Assembly: GCF_003086295.3 (NCBI RefSeq) | Contig: NC_092039.1 | Coordinates: forward strand, 74,047,649 to 74,111,648 | From: Arachis hypogaea | Lineage: Eukaryota > Streptophyta > Magnoliopsida > Fabales > Fabaceae | Length of the DNA: 64,000 nucleotides | Direction: 5' to 3' | Shown here: piece after piece, positions 22,611 through 35,291 of the stretch | Layout: the number at the start of each line of letters is the position of its first letter | Position numbering within the stretch: position 1 is the stretch's first letter | Position numbers and translations under genes: made by a program | Notes under the pieces: model-generated | Told to the model about the DNA's origin: nothing | Database searches by the model: none | Seen by the model: the letters and a program-made list of their open reading frames with translations, nothing else

Positions 22611-23690
22611 GGTGGACCCATTCTTTAATCTCCTTGTTCTTTATTTTTCTGTTTTTTGAATTTTCATGCTTATGTTTATCTATGTTTGTGTCTTATGATC
22701 ATTAGTGTCTTAGTGTCTATGCCTTAAAGTTATGAATGTCCTATAAATCTATCACCTTTCTTAAATGAAAAATGTTTTTATTACAAAAGAACAAGAAGTA
22801 CATGATTTCAAATTCATCCTTAAAACTAGCTTAATTATTTTGATGTGGTGACAATACTTTTTGTTTTCTGAATGTATGCTTGAACAGTGCATATATCTTT
22901 TGAATTTGTTGTTCATGAATGTTAAAATTGTTGGCTCTTGAAAGAATGATGAAATAGGAGAAATGTTACTGAGGATCTGAAAAATCATAAAAATGATCCT
23001 TGAAGCAAGAAAAAGCAGTGAATTCAAAAAAAAAGAGAGAGAGAAAGAAAAAGCAAGCAGAAAAAGCCAATAGCCCTTTAAAACCAAAAGGCAAGGGTAA
23101 TAAAAAGGATCCAAGGCTTTGAGCATTAGTGGATAGGAGGGCCTATAGGAATAACATCCTGGCCTAAGCGGCTAAACCAAGCTATCCCTAACCATGTGCT
23201 TGTGGCGTGAAGGTGTCAAGTGAAAACTTGAGATTGAGCGGTTAAAGTCGTGATCCAAAGCAAAAAGAGTGTGCTTAAGAACCCTGGACACCTCTAATTG
23301 GGGACTCTAGCAAAGCTGAGTCACAATCTGAAAAGGTTCACCCAGTTATGTGTCTGTGGCATGTATGTATCCGGTGGTAATACTGGAAAACAGAGTACTT
23401 TGGGCCACGGCCAAGACTCATAAAGTAGCTGTGTTCAAAAATCAACATACTTAACTAGGAGAATCAATAACACTATCTGAATTCTGAGTTCCTATAGATG
23501 CCAATCAGTCTGAACTTCAAAGGATAAAGTGAGATGCCAAAACTGTTCAGAGGCAAAAAGCTACTAGTCCCGCTCATCTAATTGGAGCTAAGTTTCATTG
23601 ATAATTTGGAGTCTATAGTATATTCTCTTCCTTTTATCTTATTTGATTTTCAATTGCTTAGGGACAAGCAACAATTTAAGTTTGGTGTTG
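22611..23690 (+). other. 3' untranslated stretch of element A
   Basis: No supported gene. Similar to 1851-2761 in C. It includes an insertion relative to C around 23055-23250. A weakened hairpin at 23654-23671 (TTGCTT/AAGCAA) and AATTTAAGTTTGGTGTTG directly precede the LTR. Confidence 0.7.
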
Positions 23691-25362
23691 TGATGAGCGG
23701 ATAATTTATACGCTTTTTGGCATTGTTTTTACTATGTTTTTAGTATGATTTAGTTAGCTTTTATTATATTTTTATTAGTTTTTATTTAAAATTCATTTTT
23801 CTGGACTTTACTATGAGTTTGTGTGTTTTTCTGTGATTTCAGGTATTTTCTGGCTGAAATTGAGGGACCTGAGCAAAAATCTGATTCAGAGGCTAAAAAG
23901 GACTGCAGATGCTGTTGGATTCTGATCTCCCTGCACTCAAAGTGGATTTTCTGGAGCTACAGAAGTTCAATTGGCGCGCTCTCAATTGCGTTGAAAAGTA
24001 GACATTCTGGGCTTTCCAAAAATGTATAATAGTCCATACTTTGCCCGAGATTTAATTCCCCAAACCGGTGTTCCAAATCAGCTCAAGAATTCTGGCGTTT
24101 AACGCCGGAACTGGCACAAGAATGGGAGTTAAACACCCAAACTGGCACAAAAGCTGGCGTTTAACTCCAAGAAAAGTCTCTACACATGAAAGCTTCAATG
24201 CTCAGCCCAAGCACACACCAAGTGGGCCCGGAAGTAGATTTTTATGTCATTTACTCATTTTTGTAAACCCTAAGCTACTAGTTATCTACAAATAGGACCT
24301 TTTGCTATTGTATTTTACATCCTGGAATCTTTTGATCACTTTAGATCTGAGGATAATCTTTGGACGTCTAGTTCTTAGATTATGGGAGGCTGGCCATTCG
24401 GCCATGCCTAGACCTTGTTCTTATGTATTTTAAACGGTGGAGTTTCTACACACCATAGATTAAGGTGTGGAGCTCTACTGTACCTTGAGTGTTAATGCAA
24501 TTACTATTGTTCTTCTATTCAATTCAGCTCATTCTTGTTCTAAGATATTCATTCGCACCTAAGAACATGATGAATGTGATGATTATGTGACGCTCATCAT
24601 CATTCTCACTTATGAACGCGTGCCTGACAACCACTTCCGTTCTACAAGCAAACAAGGCTTGAATGTTTATCTCTTGGATTCCTTAATCAGAATCTTCGTG
24701 GTATAAGCTAGAATTGATGGCGGCATTCCCGAGAATCCGGAAGGTCTAAACCTTGTCTGTGGTATTCTGAGTAGGATTCGAGGATTGAATGACTGTGACG
24801 AGCTTCAAACTCCTGAAGGTTGGGCGTTAGTGACAGACGCAAAAGAATCACTGGATTCTATTCCAACCTGATTGAGAACCGACAGATGATTAGCCGTGCT
24901 ATGACAGAGCGCGTTGAACATTTTCACTGAGAGGACGGGACTGTAGCCATTGACAATGGTGATGCCCAACATGCAGCTTGCCATGGAAAGGAGTAAGAAG
25001 GATTGGATGAAGACAGTAGGAAAGCAAAGAGACGGAAGGGACAAAGCATCTCCATACGCTTATCTGAAATTCTCACTGATGAATTGCATAAGTATCTCTA
25101 TCTTTATTTTATGTTTTATTCATCTTTTAATCATTAATCCTCCATTACCATTTGAATCTGCCTGACTGAGATTTACAAGATGACCATAGCTTGCTTCATA
25201 CCAACAATCTCCGTGGGATCGACCCTTACTCGCGTAAGGTTTATTACTTGGACGACCTAGTGCACTTGCTGGTTAGTTGTGCGAAATTGTGATAAAGAGT
25301 TGAGATTGCAATTGAGCGTACCATGTTGATGGCACCATTGATGATCACAATTTCGTGCACCA
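23691..25362 (+). repeat. 3' LTR of element A
   Basis: 1672 bp, TGATGAGCGG...TTTCGTGCACCA, matching the 5' LTR with scattered substitutions (for example about 23731 and 23757). Followed by TSD CTAGG. Confidence 0.96.
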
Positions 25363-25367
25363 CTAGG

Positions 25368-25777
25368 CATATTTGACTTTCTTTCGATGCGAAGATAACA
25401 TAATAGGCTTAACTCTTGGTAATTATTGTGTTATGATTAATGACTAGGATAGAAAACCTTGATACTCAATCCTTGCCATGAATGCCTCTTTAGTAATTGT
25501 TATCTTTAATTGTTTGCTTTATTTTATTGCCATTTAATTTCTTGCCTTTTTATCAACCCACCTACGTGAATTACATAACTAATAATTGAGCACTCGATTG
25601 TAATTCCTAGGAAGAATGACCCGGGAGTAATATTCTCGGTTATTTTTATTAGGTTGAACTTGTGACAACCAAAACTAAACTTTGATGGAGAATCCATTGT
25701 TGGTTTGGAACTATGCTTAAAACAAAGAGATTATATTCTATTGAGAAATTCTAAATCAATATAAATCCCTCTCATCA
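25368..25777 (+). repeat. LTR of element B, right part
   Basis: Continues the LTR from 15071 after the TSD and ends CTCTCATCA, directly before a PBS. This shows it is a 5' LTR. No matching 3' LTR is in the window. Confidence 0.78.
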
Positions 25778-25783
25778 AGTTTT

Positions 25784-25801
25784 TGGTGCCGTTGCCGGAG
25801 A
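25784..25801 (+). other. Primer binding site of B
   Basis: TGGTGCCGTTGCCGGAGA, two mismatches to the tRNA-Asp complement, six bases after the LTR end. Confidence 0.75.
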
Positions 25802-26467
25802 ATTGCAATGTGTGCCATGTTATTGGTTATTGTATATATGTTAATATTGTGAACACATTTTTAAATCTGAAAGCTAACCAGATTCAATATCAAAATCATT
25901 TCCAACTCTCAATTCATTACCAATAAATCAAACTAACATTTTCTCAAACTTTTTTCAACAGTTTCAAACCAAGTCAATCCTTACTTTAGATGTATAAATC
26001 AAACTTTTCAATACAACACCCTTTACTCGATATGTGTAAATATGTAAACCAAATTCTTTTCCAACCATAGAATCATTTCTTAAAATAAGCTTATAAGTCA
26101 GATTTTCAAATTAAAATTACTTTTCTTGTATATTTTTATAAGAACTCAGATAGAACCTCCCTTTACAATTTGACTCCACTACCCTTACAGGCTCCCTCAC
26201 TTTCATAATTTCTCATGTCAACAACCAAACCAAGACATCAACATAACTAGAGATCCTAGCATCAATCACAGCCTAAATTCAAACTCAATTTATAAAACTC
26301 AATTCATATTCCATTTCAACAAGCAACACTAAATTTAGCTTCATTCACAATCACAATAGAACCAACAGCAACTACAACGATATCATCATCACTAACAGAA
26401 TCACAATTAACAAATACACATATAGCTCATCTAATCACCCAATTCTTTACAAAACCATCAAACATAT
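25802..26467. other. AT-rich unassigned stretch
   Basis: Possibly a short remnant of the B interior passing into unrelated DNA. No gag-like frame, no motif cluster and no gene seen. Confidence 0.45.
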
Positions 26468-26943
26468 TGTTCATACCCTGGACCGAGCTATTCAGTCCGG
26501 GTTGGACAAAGACAAAATGACCGACCTCATATAAGGTTGGTCGTCACCGACCTCTCCCTAAAGATCTCAGCCAAATCGCCATAGAGGCCCAAAACAAGCC
26601 TAAAGTAGAGAATCACAGCCCACTTGAAGGTGGCTGGCCAAAAGATAAATGATCTTACCCACAACAGATAAGATAAGATAACTACTTATCTCAAAGGAAA
26701 GTCACTCCACACTAATATAAATATATTGGAGCACCCAGGTATAACTCATACTCCAATTCTACAAAAAACCTACTTAAAGCCCGTGCTGACTTAAGCTTCG
26801 GAGTCTCTTGCAGGTACCACCACCCTCCGGTGATCGAGGACCCGCAGCACCTTCAGCTCCAGCAAGTCAGATACGGTAGCTCCGATCACACCAGCAGATC
26901 TCGTCCGAGATCGACCTCATTGTTTCAGGTAACCCTCAGAACA
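26468..26943 (+). mobile_element. Solo Tat-type LTR (M)
   Basis: TGTTCATACCCTGG...CCCTCAGAACA, 476 bp, colinear with the LTRs of E. Flanked by CATAT and CATAC, a 5-bp TSD with one change, and no PBS follows, so it is a solo LTR. TATAAATA at about 26720 is the likely TATA box. Confidence 0.85.
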
Positions 26944-27928
26944 CATACCAAAAATCAATTTCAGCATATTCAAACATACTCACATTTACTAACAATTTTC
27001 AACTTCATCAATTCTCATTAATTGATCATACAAAGCATTTATAAATTATTTGCAATTACTCAATAAGCTTTTTGGCATTCTTAAATTAAAAACTCTTAGT
27101 TTTAAAATAAACCCCCTACTTTGGTTAGTCAAAACTGCAGAATTTAAATGCGACAATCATGGTAGCAACAAATTTAGCAATTCCATAGCGGCACAATAAT
27201 CAACACACAAGATAGCCCCAGCAGAAAAATAGGAGGAACAAAATGGTCGTGCAAAAACAGAGACATGCTATTGAAATTAAAACAAGAATTTGACCAAAAA
27301 CAACATTGGAACAAAACGAAGGTAAAACATGGTAGGTTCAAGATTTCCAGAATTGAGACCAAGACAAGAAGGATGGTGGTGGTGCTGGTGCCATTCACAG
27401 CAGAAACCCTGAACAAAACCGGTGGTAGCTTCAAGTTGTTGAGATAGCAAACCCTACTGAAAGAGAGGCGAAATTTGAGGAGTAACAGTGGCGCTGGTGG
27501 CTCTGTCAGCTGTTGTTAATGACCACCTAGACGGCGACACAGCTCAAAACAGAACCAAATAGAGCGGCGGTAAGAGCAGTGGCCATGGGTGACGGCGACG
27601 CGGGATCTATCCCCGCGACCGTGAAGCACGACAGTGGCATATTCCCTCTCTCTCAGTGGAGTTCTTCTCTCCATCGGCCTTCCTCCATCCACGAGCTTCT
27701 CTCTCGGCAAACTAGGGTAGCAGAAACGGAAGAGCTCTATCGTGCTTCTCTTTTGCAAGTTGGAAAGAACGATGGTGACACAGGATTCGGCGACGGCTCC
27801 GTCATTGGCAGCGGCGATGACTGGCGCAACGATGGCTCTGACGGCTGCGCGGCGCAACCTCCTCTCTCCTCCTTGCTAGTTTGTCCCTCTCTCTCTTCTA
27901 ACGCTCCTGTTGATGGCGGTGAGGCGTG
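26944..27928. other. Unassigned sequence left of K
   Basis: AT-rich to 27460, then GC-richer with GGCGACGGC-type sequence and CTCTCTCTC tracts (27480-27928). It likely continues at 36063 beyond K. The frames within it lack recognisable domains. Possibly a remnant of another mobile element or gene edge; I cannot tell. Confidence 0.4.
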
Positions 27929-29344
27929 TGGTGCGGAAATTACAATCCACAAACTAACCGGCAAGTGCACCGGGTTGTACCAGGTAATACCTCAGGTGAG
28001 TGAGGGTCGATCTCACGAGGATTGATGGATCAAGCAACAATGATTGATTGATTGGCTTAGTCAGACAAATAGAAAGGAGTGTTTGAATGTTCAAATAGCA
28101 TTAAACAATCGTACAGAAATTAAAATAGTAAAGTAAATGGGTTGGGAATAAAGCATGGAGAGGGCAGTTAAGGTTTCAGAGTTATCTATTTTTCCGAATT
28201 AACTTTTCTTACTAACTATTTTAATCATGTAGGATTTAATTTATGGCAAACTATATGTGACTAGACCTTAATTCCTTAGACCTTTCTAGTCTCCCCTAAA
28301 ATTCATCAACTACCAATTCCTTGGTCAATTAATTCTAATTAGAGGGTGATGATCAAATTCCAGTTTATATACCACAAAAACTCTAATTACCCAAAAATAA
28401 AAGGATTATATGTCACGTATCCCATTAAGTCCAGATAATTAAAATTTAGGAGAATGTGTTTTCAAGCTGTTGTTCAAGTAAAGAGCTTTCCAAGTTATAC
28501 AAGAACTCAAATAGAAAGAGGGTCATACTTCCGTTCCACCCAAATTAATAAGATAAAGAGCGAAAACAATTCTTAAATTATAAATCCATACATGAATTAA
28601 AATAGAAAAAGCAATAAAATCAATCCATACAAATAGACAGAGCTCCTAACCTTAACAATGGAGGTTTAGTTCCTCATGACTCAGAGAAGAAAACTATGAT
28701 TCTGATAAAATATATTTTTTGGTAGTCTGGAATGGGGGATGTTCCTTGGTATAGAATCCTAATATCTTTTATATCTAGTCCTAATTAATTTAAAATCTAA
28801 TAGCTAAACTAATATCTTTTCCTATAATATTTAAATTTAAATCAGAATTAATTATGGCAATCAGCAAGTCTTCAAGTGATGGATGGGGACCACTTACTTC
28901 GTAGGACCCACGCCTAACTTGGGAAGTAACAGGAAGTGTTCCCTTGAGTCCTCCATTCTGCAGCCTCTGATCTGTGCTTTCTAGACCGAAAACTGGGTCA
29001 AAAATAGCCCAGAAATTGCCCCCAGCATTTTCTGCACGTGGCGCATGTCACGCATACGCGTCAGTCACGCGTACGCGTCGATGGTCATCTTCGCGTGTCA
29101 CGTGTACGCGTCAGGTACGCGCACGCGTCGCTCCTTGCTAATCATCTTCTTTAATTCTTGAGCTCCTTCCATTTGTACAAGCTTTCTCTCCATCAGATTC
29201 AGCCAAATGCTACCTAAAATACACAAAATTGCACAAGACTCAAAGTAGCATCCATAGTGGCTAAAAGACAATTAATTCTTGATTAAACTTAACAATTTAA
29301 ATGCAAATTCAATAGGAAAAGATAAGAAAGATGCTCACGCATCA
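27929..29344 (-). repeat. 3' LTR of element K
   Basis: Plus reading TGGTGCGGAAATT...GCTCACGCATCA, 1416 bp. The U5 block GGGTCGATCTCACGAGG is at 28005-28021, with a hairpin CCTCA/TGAGG at 27990-28005. ACGCGTACGCGTC-type motifs lie at 29040-29130. Confidence 0.88.
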
Positions 29345-31324
29345 CAACACCAAACTTGAATTGTTGCTTTTCCTCAAGCAACCAAAATAATACAGGCTTA
29401 GGATGTGAATTTGCATGAGAATGAGAGTTCGTTAAGCTCATGTCTCTTCTTAAAATGGGGTTTATTCATTGTAATTTTGAACAGTTTTGGCATCTCACTC
29501 TCCTTTGAATCAGAGGAATGTCAGTGTCATTCAGAATTAGAATCCGAATCATATTATGAATTCTCTAATCTTTAAACTTCAGTTTAATCCTTGAACACAG
29601 CATAATTTTTTTAATTTATTTTTCTTTGGTGCTTTGCACCTTGAGCCTAGCCGTGACTTTAAATGTTTTGTCTCAAGGGTTACTTGACACAGAAACACCA
29701 CAAGCACTTAACTAGGGAACTTCCTTTAAGTTCTTATTTTTTTTAGTTACTCCCAGACAGTGGTGCTCAAAGCCTTTGGCATACTCTGTTAAACGCACTT
29801 GGTCTCGACTCTAAGTGTTTTGTCTCAAAGATTACTTGACACAATCACACCACAAGCATATGACTAGGGAAACAACTCTTTGAGCTTTTAATCATGTCTG
29901 ACCTCCCTAGTCATTGATGCTTAGAGCCTTGGACCTAGCTTTTATTATTATATGTAATTTTTTTTATTTTGCTGTTTCTTTTGCTTCAAGGATTAAATTT
30001 TTTATTTATTTCAGAGAAGTCATAATACTTCTCTAAATTTCTGTTCCTTATACATCAACATCCTTTGATTCAAATTCAAATATACATTATTCATGTCATG
30101 CATTCAAAATCACAAATAATACCACCACATTTAAGTAAATAAGACTACTCTTAAATATAAACTCAATTTCTCATGTAATACATCACTTTTTTTTCTTTTG
30201 AATTCAAGCTTAGTGAGTAATACATGAGACAAAAATAAGTACTAAAGATCATGCAAGCAATCAAAGTAACAGGAAATAGAAGACAAAACAATAAGAACGG
30301 AAGAGAAATAGAATGAAAGGAACTCAACCACCTCAGTTATGCTGGTGGTCATTTCATTCCTTCATGAAGAACATTCTTCTACTTTTGGTGCTAGACAGAA
30401 AGGCCATAAGCGAAGCGTCAACACCAACCTTAAAGGTTTGCTTGTCCTCAAGCAAAGAAGAACTGCAAAAAGAGAGAGACATAAAAGCAATTAATATGAT
30501 GAAAGAAGAAGAAAAAGATAAAAGAATAAGAGAGAATTAGGATTTGGGAGGTGGATGATTTGAAATTAGGCGGTGAGGTGGTTTAATTGGGCGACGCATG
30601 CAACGCGTACGCGTGAGGCACGCGTAGGCGTGGATCACACGAATTTCAAGCGACGCGTACACGTCAAGGACGCGTACGCATGGATGGCCAGAATGGGAAA
30701 ACGACGCGAACGCGTCAGGGACGCGTTCGCGTGGTGGGGCTTGTGCGCCCAGCATAGTTCCAGCCCCACACCAGTATAACTTTCTGGTCAAAACACCTTT
30801 TACGTCGATTTCACTCATCCACGCGTGCACGTGCTTGACGCGTACGTGTGGAGTGCCAAAATCGTAATTGACGTGCACGCGTCTTGGACGCGTAAGCGTG
30901 AGCCAATTTGCGCGCAAAGCACACTTCTTGCTCCCCTCCCGTGCAACTTTTTGCCCAAACACCCATTTACGTCGATTTTCAAGGTCACGCGTCCGCATCT
31001 GAGATGCGCACGCGTGGATGGCTAAAGGCGCAAACGATGCGCATGCATGAGGTACGCGTACGCGTGATCTTGTTTGTGCACAAAGCATAGTTCTTGCACT
31101 CCTCCAGCGCATCTTTCGGCCTTCTTTGTCTCTCTCTTTGTTTTTTGAAATATTTTTCGAAGTGTTCAATTCCTGTTCTCAAATAGCTGCATGATCAGAT
31201 AGAACTAAATAAAAATCAAATAAATAAGAAAACTACCACTATGAAAATAACTAAGGATACGAAATTATCAGGTTGCCTCCCGACAAGCGCTTCTTTAACG
31301 TCACTAGCTTGACGGTCAGTTCTG
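29345..31324 (-). other. 3' interior of K, non-coding, with ACGCGTACGCGT cluster
   Basis: AGGA-type hairpins at 29363-29382 and 30437-30456. Segment 29630-29950 is shared with D. From 30595 to 31080 at least eight pairs of ACGCGTACGCG/ACGCGTRNGCG motifs occur about every 25-40 bases, with spacer text TTTGCGCCAAAGCA-like repeating three times. The open frames over the cluster are motif artefacts. Confidence 0.7.
30437..30456 (-). other. Internal AGGA-loop hairpin in K
   Basis: Minus strand TTTGCTTG-AGGA-CAAGCAAA (8 bp) followed by CCTTTAAGGTTGGTGTTG, a variant of the TAAGTTTGGTGT motif. A second hairpin near the LTR at 29363-29382 has 7-bp arms (GTTGCTT/AAGCAAC). Confidence 0.7.
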
Positions 31325-31722
31325 CTAATTCAGCAGATGAGCGGATCTCTGGCGATCAATCTCTCCTCCAAGATAGTGCTTCAACCTCTGGCCATTCACT
31401 GTAAATTTTCTGTCAGAATTCTCTTCCTGTATTTCCACATGACCATATGGTGAAGCCCTAGTAACCACAAATGGTCCTGACCCCCAAGATTTCAGCTTCC
31501 CGGGAAAGAATTTGAGACTTGAATTATACAGCAGCACTTTCTGTTCTGGCTCAAATACTCTGATGGCAATCTTCTTGTCATGTAATAACTTGGTCTTCTC
31601 CTTATAGAGCTTGGCATTTTCATAAGCTGAATATCTGAATTCATCAAGTTCATTTAACTGGAGCATTCGCTTAATTCCTGTAGCTTCTAAATCAAGGTTC
31701 AGATACCTGATTGCCCAGTAAA
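31325..31722 (-). pseudogene. K integrase C-terminal part
   Basis: Encodes QLNELDEFRYSAYENAKLYK, then RVFEPEQKVLLYNSSLKFFP and GPFVVTRASPYGHVEI, the usual Athila integrase tail. It is separated from the core by L inserted in the codons for LEHK-VYWAI. Stop at 31325. Confidence 0.85.
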
Positions 31723-31727
31723 CTTTA

Positions 31728-33972
31728 TGATACGTTAAAACTTATCTCTCAACAAATTTTCCTTCGGCAAGTATACCGAATTGTCGTCAAGTAAAACTCA
31801 CAATAAACTGAGGTCGAATCCCACAAGGATTGATTGGTCAAGCAACTTTAGTTAGAAGAATATGCTAGTTAAGCTAAACAGAATTTAGATTGGGAACTCG
31901 CAAAAATTTAAATGACTGGAAGTAAATAATAGAAATTAAAGTGCAGAATCTTAAATGGGGATTTGGGGTAATGAGCATGAAAATAAATGGCAGAAAGTAA
32001 AGAGAATTGGTAAGATCAGAAATGGGGAAATCATTGGGTTCAGGAGATGTTGCATTCTCCGGATCAAGTTCATTCTCATCTCTTCCTCAATCAATGCATT
32101 CATTGATCTCCTTGGCAATCTTAAGTGATTGGATCCCAATTCCTTGGCAATCCAATCTCTCTAAGCTTGAACAATTACCCAATTCCTTGATTTAATTGCT
32201 CATGGGAAGAGATGAAGTATGGTCACTGATTATACCACATGTATTTCCAAATCAAAGTGTTGGGAGGATTACATGTCACTATATCCGCCCAAACCCCAAT
32301 TTGGTCCAACATGAGAAATCATTTCTAGCATGATCTCCTCATCCCTTTTCCAAGGCTCAAAGGAGATCCAATTATAGAGAGTTTCTTTTCCAAGACAACT
32401 AACCAATTGAATTAAGATCGAAAGCTTTCTAGTAAGATCAAGAGAAAAGAAAGAAAAAGAAGAATGAAAACTATAATTGGTCTATCAAATTATAATAGAG
32501 CTCCTTAACCCAATGAAAGGGGTTTAGTTGTTTATAGCTCTAGAAATGAAAAATGGCAGAAAAGAAGAATCCATGCTAAAAGTGCAGAAAAGTAAATATA
32601 TAGAGAGTAGTTCCCAAAAGTGCCAAGCTTTTCTATAGTTCAAAACTACTCCTATATATACTACTCCTCTTGATCTTCTAGTGAGTTCTTCAAGTCTTGG
32701 ATGTGGGCTCTAGATCTTGAGTTGAAGCAGTTCTCATCTTTAGTAGGCCCAGCTTACAGAGAAATATGAATTAGGCTTGGGCATTTAGTGAGATTAACGT
32801 TGAGTGCCATTGTGGGTTCGAGAACGTTAGTGGCATTCACTTTTTCCACTAACGTTCCACCCTCATGTACCCACATTAACTCCAACATTAGTGGTCTTAA
32901 CGTGACCACTAACGTTGCCTTCTCAATTTTCGGCCAACGTTACTGGGACTCACTTTTCCCAATAACGTTGGCTTATACCCCTTCGCGAACGTTATTGGGA
33001 ATCACTTTTTCCATTAACGTTGCTTGGTGCCTTTTGTTCCTACGTTAGAGTTCACATTAGTGTAGCTAACGTGACTCTTAACGTGGGTGTGTCTCACCTT
33101 CGAGAGTGTTAGTGACACTCACCTTTGTCACTAACGCTCCAAATGCCCAAATACTCTGCGTTAGAACTCACGTTAACTAAGTTAACGTGGCTCTTAACGT
33201 AGTAGTGATGTCATCTTCCAACGTTAGTGACAAAAGTGAGTGTCACTAACATTGGCTCCTTGATCTCAACTCCACGTTAACTTTCACGTTAATGATCTTA
33301 ACGTGAAAGTTAACGTAGGCAATGCTAGTTGGTCCAACGTTAGTGACAAAAGTGAGTGTCACTAACGTTGGCTTTTGTTTTCCACTTCCACGTTAGAGTT
33401 CACGTTAACTAAGTTAACGTGACTCTTAACGTTGATCATTGCCAAGTTTTCCAACGTTAGTGGTGTTCACTTTTACCACTAACGTTGGAGAAAAACGTTT
33501 TTGGTGTTCACATTTTCTCTTAACGTTGGAGTTCTCTTTTGCTTCTATGTTAACTACCACGTTAACTTAGTTAACGTGGCAAGTAATGTGAGCTATGGAT
33601 GGCTTCGCAGGCGTTATTGGTGATCACTTTTCTCATTAACGTTGCAAGCTTTTTACCATTCCACATTGGTGTTTACGTTAACTAGGTTAATGTGAATACT
33701 AACGTGGTTCTTCCTTGCTTCCTTTGCCCTGAAATTAAGCAATTAAAGTGCATCAAAGCACTATCCAAAGTCATGAGATTATGCATCATCAATTTATCAT
33801 GTAGTTCTAGCAAAATTCTCATAAAATCATGAAAAGTTCACAATAGTTGCTTAAATCAAGGTGTAAGTGTAATTTCATCCAAAACTTGCCTTATTCACTA
33901 AGAAAATGCATGAAACTACCCTAAAACAGTAAAGAAAAGGTCAGCGAATTTGGCCTTGATGCCCTGGCATCA
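31728..33972 (-). mobile_element. Solo LTR L (2,245 bp) inside K integrase
   Basis: Plus reading TGATACGTTAAAAC...GATGCCCTGGCATCA, flanked by TSD CTTTA at 31723-31727 and 33973-33977. Removing it and one TSD restores integrase continuity. Orientation is inferred from the U5-like block at about 31756-31830, shared with D. No PBS or ORF. TATA-like TATATATA at about 32653. Confidence 0.92.
32795..33710 (-). repeat. AACGTTAGTGAC palindrome cluster in L
   Basis: About 900 bases of AACGTTAGTG, CACTAACGTT and GTTAACGTGA units in both orientations. CCAACGTTAGTGAC at 33334-33347 pairs perfectly with 33358-33371 around a 10-base loop. Arms of 10 bp (CACGTTAACT at 33401, AGTTAACGTG at 33412) surround a single base. 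Confidence 0.9.
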
Positions 33973-33977
33973 CTTTA

Positions 33978-34543
33978 TGCTCCAGCTCAACTGGAAAGTG
34001 ATAGGTTTTGCCATAGACCAACTGATAAGGGGACATGCCAATGGGAGTCTTGTACGCTGTCCGGTATGCCCAGAGAGCATCATCAAGCTTCCAAGACCAG
34101 TCCTTTCTTGAAACACTGACGGTCTTCTCTAGAATCCTCTTAAGTTCCCTATTGGAAACTTCAACCTATCCACTTGTCTGAGGGTGATAGGGGGTTTCCA
34201 CTTTATGACGGACTCCATATCTCTGCAAAAGAGAGTCCAGCTGTCTATTGCAGAAGTGGCTTCCTCCATCACTAATGAGTGTTCTTGGGATACCAAACCG
34301 GCTAAAGATATATCTCTGAAGAAAACTCATTACCACCTTGGCATCATTGGTGGGTAGAGCCATAGCTTCTACCCACTTGGACACATAATCAACTGCCACT
34401 AGAATATAGTTGTTTGAATGTGCGGGGTGGAAAGGGTCCCATGAAGTCAATACCCCACACATCAAACAACTCAACCTCAAGAATCCCCTGCTGTGGCATT
34501 TCATAGCTGGCAAGGAGATTTGTGGCTTTTTCACATCTGTCAC
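33978..34543 (-). pseudogene. K integrase core
   Basis: Encodes [35 protein letters not shown] and VETPYHPQTSG, the catalytic core with Asp residues, then a TAG at 34164-34166 where Gln is usual, then a continuing frame to the L insertion. Upstream it is out of frame with the RNase H segment. Confidence 0.85.
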
Positions 34544-35291
34544 AGTGCTTCACAAATGCTCTTGAATCCCAGAAGAGTGTCGGCCAGTAGAACCTGCTCT
34601 GAAGGACCTTTGTAGCTGTCCTTTCACCACCAAAGTGGCCTCCATAATCTGAACCACGACAGTGCCAGAGAATCTGCTGTGTTTCTTTATCTGGGACACA
34701 TCTCCGGATGATACCATCTGAACACCTCTTAAAAAGGTATGGTTCCTCCCAAATGTAGAAATTTGCATCCGTCAATAGCTTCTTTACTCGTTGCCTGCTG
34801 TACTCCTTTGGAATGAAATTCATGGCTTTATAATTTGTAATGTCTGCAAACCATGGAGCCCGCTGAATGAGAAACAACTGCTCGTCGGGAAATATCCCAG
34901 TTACAGCTGTGGGTGGTTGTACTCCTGCTTCAGGCTCAATTCTGGAGAGATGGTCAGCTACTTGATTTTTTGACCATTTCCTATCTTTTATCTCAATATT
35001 AAACTCCTGAAGGAGCAATACCCATCTGATTAATCTTGGTTTAGAATCCTGTTTGGTTAGAAGGTACTTCAAAGGAGCATGATCAGTATAAATAATAACC
35101 TTAGAACCAAGTAAATAGGACCTAAACTTATCAACAGCATACACAACAGCTAATAATTCCTTTTCTGTAATTGTGTAATTCTTTTGGGCATCATTTAACA
35201 CACGACTGGCAAAGTAAATGACATGTACAAGCTTACCATGCCTCTGTACTAAAATAGCTCCTATAGCAAATTCACTGGCATCACACATCAA
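34389..35291 (-). pseudogene. K RNase H and integrase N-terminal region
   Basis: 300 codons: [50 protein letters not shown] (RNase H with D/E residues), VADHLSRIE linker, then the integrase HHCC zinc motif (H...GGHFGG...CDRC) and DFMGPFPP. A frameshift near 34440 separates it from the rest of the core. Confidence 0.87.

Larger units (their letters stand above)
15072..25362 (+). mobile_element. Complete FIDEL-like non-autonomous element A (10,291 bp)
   Basis: Bounded by identical 5-bp TSDs CTAGG at 15067-15071 and 25363-25367. Both LTRs span 1672 bp and have TG...CCA ends. Order: LTR, PBS, motif-rich leader, gag-protease, motif cluster, TATA site, broken accessory ORF, 3' untranslated region, LTR. 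There is no RT, RNase H or integrase and the interior is only 6.9 kb, so it depends on a partner. It split the LTR of B. Confidence 0.96.

Noticed and set aside
27579..28025. 148-codon plus-strand frame in GC-richer DNA
   Set aside because: It runs into the K LTR at 27929, has no recognisable domain and low-complexity composition; not supported as a gene.
30537..31169. 210-codon minus frame and several plus frames
   Set aside because: They are translations of the ACGCGTACGCGT array (repeated RMRT/HACAS-like peptides) in K's non-coding 3' region.
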